From an uncultured Oscillospiraceae bacterium (lineage in GTDB: Bacteria; Bacillota; Clostridia; Oscillospirales; Oscillospiraceae), in contig CANQQU010000020.1 in the NCBI GenBank assembly GCA_947626085.1, positions 1-32,244 on the forward strand: DNA of 32,244 nucleotides, read 5' to 3'. A program made the position numbers and the translations under genes. Below are positions 28,718 through 32,244 of the stretch, piece after piece. The notes beneath the pieces are model-generated. The model was given only the letters and a program-made list of their open reading frames with translations. It searched no databases and was not told the origin of the DNA. Within the stretch, counting starts at the first letter, position 1; every line of letters starts with the position of its first letter.

Positions 28718-30069
28718 TTCTCCAGGATGATGGGCCCATTCAGGGCCGCCAGAGCCTTCTGAATGTGGCAGGCGGCGGCCTCGGGGGTGAGAAGAAGCTG
28801 CTCGCCGGTGGCCATATTTTTCACGGAACACTTGTCCTGGGCCAGCTCGTCCTCACCCAGCAGCACGGCGAAGGGGACGTGGAGGCTGTCGGCATAGCGC
28901 ATTTTCTGCTTGAATTTCTTCTGCTCGGCGTAGAGCTGGACCCGCAGTCCTTGGGTGCGGAAAGCCTCGCCCAGAGCGATGGCGGGGCCGGGATCGGCCG
29001 TCATGGGCAGCACCAGCACGTCGGCGGGGGCGCTGGGCAGGGCGTCGTTCAGAAGCCCCTGCTCGTCCAGCACATAGAATAGTCTCGTCAGCCCGATGGA
29101 AATGCCCACCCCGGGGAGCTTCCGGGCGGTGTAGAACCCAGCCAGGTCGTCATACCGGCCGCCGGAGCAAACGGAGCCGATCTCCGGGTGGTCAAGCAGG
29201 GCCGTCTCGTAGACGGTGCCGGTGTAGTAGTCCAGCCCCCGGGCGATGGACAGATCCACGGCAAAATTCTCCTCCGGCACCCCAAAGGCGGCCAGATTCT
29301 TCGTCACCGTGTTCAGCTCCTCCAGGCCCCGGTCGAACAGCGGCTCCTTCCCCTGATAGGCCCCCAGGGCCGGCAGCACCTGGTCCCGGCTGCCGGAGAG
29401 AGAGGTGAACCGGAGAATCTCCCGCGCCTGCTCCGCCGTCAGCCCCAGATCGTCCTGGAGAAGCCCGGCCACCTTTTCCGGGCCGATCTTGTCCAGCTTG
29501 TCCACAGTGCGCATGATCTCCCCGCTCCGCTCCGCCAGGCCCAGCATGGCGTAGAAGCCGGACAGGAGCTTCCGGTTGTTCACCCGGATCTGGAACCGGG
29601 TCAGGCCGAACCGGCGGAAGACCTGGTAAATGATGGCGGGGATCTCCGCCTCGTTGAGGACGTCCAGGGTTCCGTCCCCAATGATGTCGATGTCCGCCTG
29701 GTAAAACTCCCGGAACCGGCCCCGCTGGGCCCGCTCGCCCCGGTAGACCTTGCCGATCTGATACCGGCGGAAGGGGAAGGCCAGCTCCTGCTCATGGAGG
29801 GCCACATATTTTGCCAGGGGAACCGTCAGATCGAACCGGAGGGCCAGATCCGAGTCTCCCTTCTGAAAGCGGTAGATCTGCTTTTCCGTATCGCCGCCGC
29901 CCTTGGCGAGTAATATTTGGGCGTCCTCGATGACGGGCGTGTCCAGGGGGGCGAAGCCGTAGAGCCCGTAGACCTGGCGCAGCACCGCCATCATCCGCTC
30001 CATTTTCAGCTGCTTTTCCGGCAGCAGCTCCATAAACCCGGACAGCGTCCGGGGCCGAATGATCTCCAT
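28714..30069 (-). CDS. hisS: Histidyl-tRNA synthetase
   Basis: A 451-residue class II synthetase that charges tRNA-His. Motif 1 is near the N-terminus (RPRTLSGFMELLPEKQLKMERMMAVLRQVYGLYGF), motif 2 is the GRFREFYQADIDIIG segment, and motif 3 lies around PGVGISIGLTRLF. The histidine-binding box ARGLDYYTGTVYE and a C-terminal anticodon-binding region (ADVLVLPMTADPGPAIALGEAFRTQGLRVQLY...) are present. The ATG at 30069 follows AAAGGAAG; earlier frames are shadows. It begins only about 20 bases after the U-tract of the mgsA-like terminator, and no promoter or T-box leader is visible in the short gap, so transcription must come from read-through or from within the upstream gene. It is followed by the coupled small ORF. 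Confidence 0.95.
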   Translation of the reverse strand: MEIIRPRTLSGFMELLPEKQLKMERMMAVLRQVYGLYGFAPLDTPVIEDAQILLAKGGGDTEKQIYRFQKGDSDLALRFDLTVPLAKYVALHEQELAFPFRRYQIGKVYRGERAQRGRFREFYQADIDIIGDGTLDVLNEAEIPAIIYQVFRRFGLTRFQIRVNNRKLLSGFYAMLGLAERSGEIMRTVDKLDKIGPEKVAGLLQDDLGLTAEQAREILRFTSLSGSRDQVLPALGAYQGKEPLFDRGLEELNTVTKNLAAFGVPEENFAVDLSIARGLDYYTGTVYETALLDHPEIGSVCSGGRYDDLAGFYTARKLPGVGISIGLTRLFYVLDEQGLLNDALPSAPADVLVLPMTADPGPAIALGEAFRTQGLRVQLYAEQKKFKQKMRYADSLHVPFAVLLGEDELAQDKCSVKNMATGEQLLLTPEAAACHIQKALAALNGPIILEK

Positions 30070-30088
30070 GAAAAACTTCCTTTCAGTA

Positions 30089-30120
30089 AAAAAGATTGTT
30101 GGCGGGATACCCGCCAACAA
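30089..30120 (-). terminator. Terminator after the mgsA-like gene, just upstream of hisS
   Basis: A perfect 11-bp stem (30096-30106 with 30110-30120) with a 3-base loop, followed on the minus strand by TCTTTTTTACTG. It begins 13 bases past the mgsA-like stop and ends about 20 bases before the hisS ATG. Confidence 0.85.
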
Positions 30121-30133
30121 AGGGTTTGGTTCC

Positions 30134-30544
30134 TCAATAGCGGGGCTTGCGCAGCATTTCCCGCCAATCCAGGTCGCCCCGCTGGAGGCCCATGATGAAC
30201 ATCTCCGCGCTGGCCAGGTTGGTGGCGATGGGCACATTGTGCTTGTCGCAGTGGCGGATGGTTTCGATCATCTGGCTGTCGTCCCAGGGGTCGGTGGTGT
30301 TGGGGTCGGTGAAAAGCAGCACCAGGTCGATCTCATTGTAGGCGATGCGGGCGTTGATCTGCTGATGGCCCCCCTGCTTATGGGACAGCAGCAGCGTGAC
30401 GGGCAGACCGGTATTGTCGATGATCAGCCGCCCGGTGGTGGCGGTGGCGAACAGCTCATGCTTGGCAAGCACGCTCTTGTAGGCGGTGCAGAACTGCACC
30501 ATCAGTTCCTTCTTTTTATCGTGGGCCAAAAACGCGATATTCAC
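30134..30544 (-). CDS. Methylglyoxal synthase-like protein with altered active site
   Basis: A 136-residue MGS-like domain. The fold is clear: MNIAFLAHDKKKELMVQFCTAYK (1-23), ATATTGRLI, GGHQQINARIAYNEIDLVLLFTDP and IATNLASAEM. True methylglyoxal synthase turns dihydroxyacetone phosphate into methylglyoxal and phosphate. By ungapped comparison with E. coli MgsA from memory, the catalytic Asp71 is His60 here, His98 is Trp87 and Asp101 is Ser90; His19 (His8) and Asp91 (Asp80) remain. It is therefore doubtful as a synthase. I prefer the GTG at 30544, giving MNIAFLAHDKKK with AAGGAG at good spacing; the GTG at 30553 overlaps that site. It follows minD by 21 bases, the usual clostridial order, and ends at a strong terminator. 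Confidence 0.88.
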   Translation of the reverse strand: MNIAFLAHDKKKELMVQFCTAYKSVLAKHELFATATTGRLIIDNTGLPVTLLLSHKQGGHQQINARIAYNEIDLVLLFTDPNTTDPWDDSQMIETIRHCDKHNVPIATNLASAEMFIMGLQRGDLDWREMLRKPRY

Positions 30545-30565
30545 GAAGCTCACTCCTTCTCTGTA

Positions 30566-31303
30566 TTATCGCAGCGCGATCGGCACTGGGTATCCTTCAA
30601 TTCGTTTGGCGATCCGGCAGCAGGCGGCGGCGGCCCCCCGCTTGGTGTAGGACAGCAGGGGCTTGGAGAACGCGGCGGCCAGGGTCACATTGTAGTCCTC
30701 CGGGACGATCCCCAGCAGGGGCAGCCCCGACCGGTCCATCACATCGTCCACGGTCAGATTCATGGCGTAGATCAAATCGGAATCCACCCGGTTGACAATG
30801 AGCCGCACCCCGATCTTTCCCATCAGCTCCAGCTGTTCGCCGGTTCTGCAGGCGTCCCGCACGGCGGCGGGGTCCGGGCCGGTCACCAGCAGGATCCGGT
30901 CGGCGTACGCCGCGGCCAGGTGAAAGCCGGCGTCGATCCCCGCCGGCGCGTCCAAAAGCACATAGTCGAACCGCTCCCGGGCGGTGTGGAGCATCTCCCC
31001 AAAGGCGGCGGGGTCAATGGCCCCGGCGGGACAGTTCATGGGGGCGGTGAGGAAGAACAGCCCGGGGAAATCCGGGTGGGCCGCCGCCTGCTCCAGGGTG
31101 TATCCGCCCTGGGACACATCCAGGAAGGACAGGGCCGGCGCCTGCTCCAGGCCCAGGGAGATGTCCAGATTCCGCAGTCCCACGTCGCAGTCCAGGCACA
31201 GCACCTTTTTCCCGTCCTGTGCCAGAGCGGTGGACAGTCCGGCGCAGACGGACGTCTTCCCCGTCCCGCCCTTTCCGGACAGGATCGCGATGGCTTCTCC
31301 CAT
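30566..31303 (-). CDS. minD: MinD-like septum-site-determining ATPase, short form
   Basis: A 245-residue ParA/MinD ATPase that helps place the division septum. The deviant Walker A is SGKGGTGKTS (about 9-18), with CLDCDVGLRNLD (about 36-47) and the Walker B-like VLLDAPAGID (about 116-125). VNRVDSDLI and GIVPEDYNV are further MinD features. It ends YTKRGAAAACCRIAKRIEGYPVPIALR and lacks the C-terminal amphipathic membrane-targeting helix that normally follows, so membrane binding is doubtful. GGGAGG precedes the ATG at 31303. It leads an operon with the mgsA-like gene; no minC or minE is adjacent. It is shorter than the usual ~265. Confidence 0.9.
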   Translation of the reverse strand: MGEAIAILSGKGGTGKTSVCAGLSTALAQDGKKVLCLDCDVGLRNLDISLGLEQAPALSFLDVSQGGYTLEQAAAHPDFPGLFFLTAPMNCPAGAIDPAAFGEMLHTARERFDYVLLDAPAGIDAGFHLAAAYADRILLVTGPDPAAVRDACRTGEQLELMGKIGVRLIVNRVDSDLIYAMNLTVDDVMDRSGLPLLGIVPEDYNVTLAAAFSKPLLSYTKRGAAAACCRIAKRIEGYPVPIALR

Positions 31304-31333
31304 TTTGCTCCGCCTCCCATCCCGTATGGGAAC

Positions 31334-31362
31334 ATTATAAAGGAATAGTCCACAAAATGCAA
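31334..31362 (-). promoter_or_regulatory. Promoter of the minD operon
   Basis: TTGCAT (31362-31357), a 17-base spacer and a perfect TATAAT (31339-31334) on the minus strand. The predicted leader is about 24 bases. It is divergent from the groESL promoter. Confidence 0.85.
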
Positions 31363-31526
31363 GTGGAAATCGGGCAAAAATTGAAGAAATTTCATCAGTT
31401 TAAACAATTTGGTCCTTCCCTGGGATTTTCGGGCATTTCAGGTCCCAAACCGGCGGCGTTTTTCTGGGGAAAACAGATTCCCACGGCGACTTCATAAAAT
31501 TTTTACGAAAAATCCACATTTGCCTC

Positions 31527-31555
31527 TTGCAATTTGAATAGGTTTGCGCTATGAT
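31527..31555 (+). promoter_or_regulatory. Promoter of groESL
   Basis: TTGCAA (31527-31532), a 17-base spacer and TATGAT (31550-31555). The start would fall near 31562, inside the CIRCE operator. The leader also contains a 5-bp hairpin at 31606-31619. Confidence 0.82.
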
Positions 31556-31558
31556 ATA

Positions 31559-31585
31559 TTAGCACTCGGGGAAAAAGAGTGCTAA
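31559..31585 (+). promoter_or_regulatory. CIRCE operator (HrcA binding site)
   Basis: A perfect CIRCE: TTAGCACTC (31559-31567), a 9-base spacer and GAGTGCTAA (31577-31585). HrcA would repress groESL here and be released on heat shock. It overlaps the transcription start, as in Bacillus. Confidence 0.98.
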
Positions 31586-31651
31586 CCCCAACGCCGTAGA
31601 TAAAAGCGGGAAAACCCGCGGTCTAAATACTATTGTATGGAGGAATCAAGC

Positions 31652-31927
31652 ATGAAACTCAAACCCATGGCTGACAATGTGCTGCTCAAGCAGTCCGAGG
31701 CCCAGGAGACCACCGCTTCCGGCATCATCCTGGCCACCACCAACAAGGAGAAGCCCGCGATTTACGAGGTCGTCTCCGCCGGCCCGGGCACCAAGGACGT
31801 GACCATGACCGTCAAGGCCGGGGACAAGGTGGTCGTCGGCAAGTACACCGGCAGCGAGATCAAGCTGGACGGCGAGGAGTACAAATTCGTCAAACAGGAT
31901 GACATCCTGGCCATCGTGACGGAATAA
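31652..31927 (+). CDS. groES: Co-chaperonin GroES
   Basis: A 91-residue GroES, the heptameric lid of the GroEL folding chamber. MKLKPMADNVLLKQSEAQETTASGIILATTNKEKPAIYEVVSAGPG is characteristic, with the mobile loop (about residues 17-32) and the VKAGDKVVVGKYTGSEIKLDGEEY core. The ATG at 31652 follows GGAGG; an in-frame ATG at 31637 lies before that site. It is under a CIRCE-controlled promoter and is followed 15 bases later by groEL. Confidence 0.97.
   Translation: MKLKPMADNVLLKQSEAQETTASGIILATTNKEKPAIYEVVSAGPGTKDVTMTVKAGDKVVVGKYTGSEIKLDGEEYKFVKQDDILAIVTE

Positions 31928-32244
<317 letters not shown>

Noticed and set aside
30070-30133. T-box riboswitch before hisS
   Set aside because: The gap is about 64 bases and contains an ordinary terminator; no T-box sequence or specifier stem fits.

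Overview
The window looks like chromosomal DNA from a GC-rich, spore-forming, anaerobic gut Clostridium-type Firmicute, probably of the Oscillospiraceae / Flavonifractor-Lawsonibacter kind. The support is: strong AGGAGG ribosome sites, sigma-A promoters with 17-base spacers, a perfect CIRCE element before groESL, a yabP-yabQ-divIC-yabR sporulation and division cluster, a flavodiiron protein, a radical-SAM sulfatase-maturating enzyme and a galacto-N-biose phosphorylase typical of mucin or milk-glycan users. The family assignment is inference. No insertion sequence, prophage, CRISPR array or rRNA was seen.

Layout. 1-2086: two terminators of an unseen gene, an Hsp20 gene (-) and an N-acylglucosamine 2-epimerase (+). 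2100-2714: an XRE repressor flanked by two near-identical palindromes. 2722-7022: a ROK sugar kinase and a flavodiiron/flavin-reductase/rubredoxin fusion (-), divergent from pgi (+). 7131-11740: a small P-loop protein, a MATE exporter, a DnaD-like/DnaC-like/YfbR operon and tRNA-Leu(TAA). 11886-23361: a divergent catabolic locus. Its minus arm is AraC regulator, anaerobic sulfatase-maturating enzyme, N-acetylhexosamine 1-kinase-like protein and a CHR transporter pair. Its plus arm is sugar-binding lipoprotein, two ABC permeases, GH112 phosphorylase and a type I sulfatase. 23477-27560: phosphopantetheinyl transferase and TatD (-), then yabP, yabQ, divIC, yabR, an SDR reductase and rpiB (+). 27598-31303 (-): minD, a methylglyoxal-synthase-like gene, hisS, a small coupled ORF and a nucleoside phosphorylase. 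31527-32244: groES and the start of groEL (+).

How the genes work together. The most interesting region is 11886-23361. Read as one system, it would import a galactosyl-HexNAc disaccharide (galacto-N-biose or lacto-N-biose), possibly sulfated, remove sulfate inside the cell with a sulfatase that has no signal peptide and is matured by the co-encoded radical SAM enzyme, split the disaccharide with phosphate (GH112) and phosphorylate the freed HexNAc. The CHR pair in the same apparent operon could export the released sulfate. That last role is a hypothesis. Other points of note are a methylglyoxal-synthase-like protein lacking key catalytic residues, a yabQ frame that runs without a stop through divIC, and back-to-back sigma-A and sigma-E-type promoters at 24775-24838.
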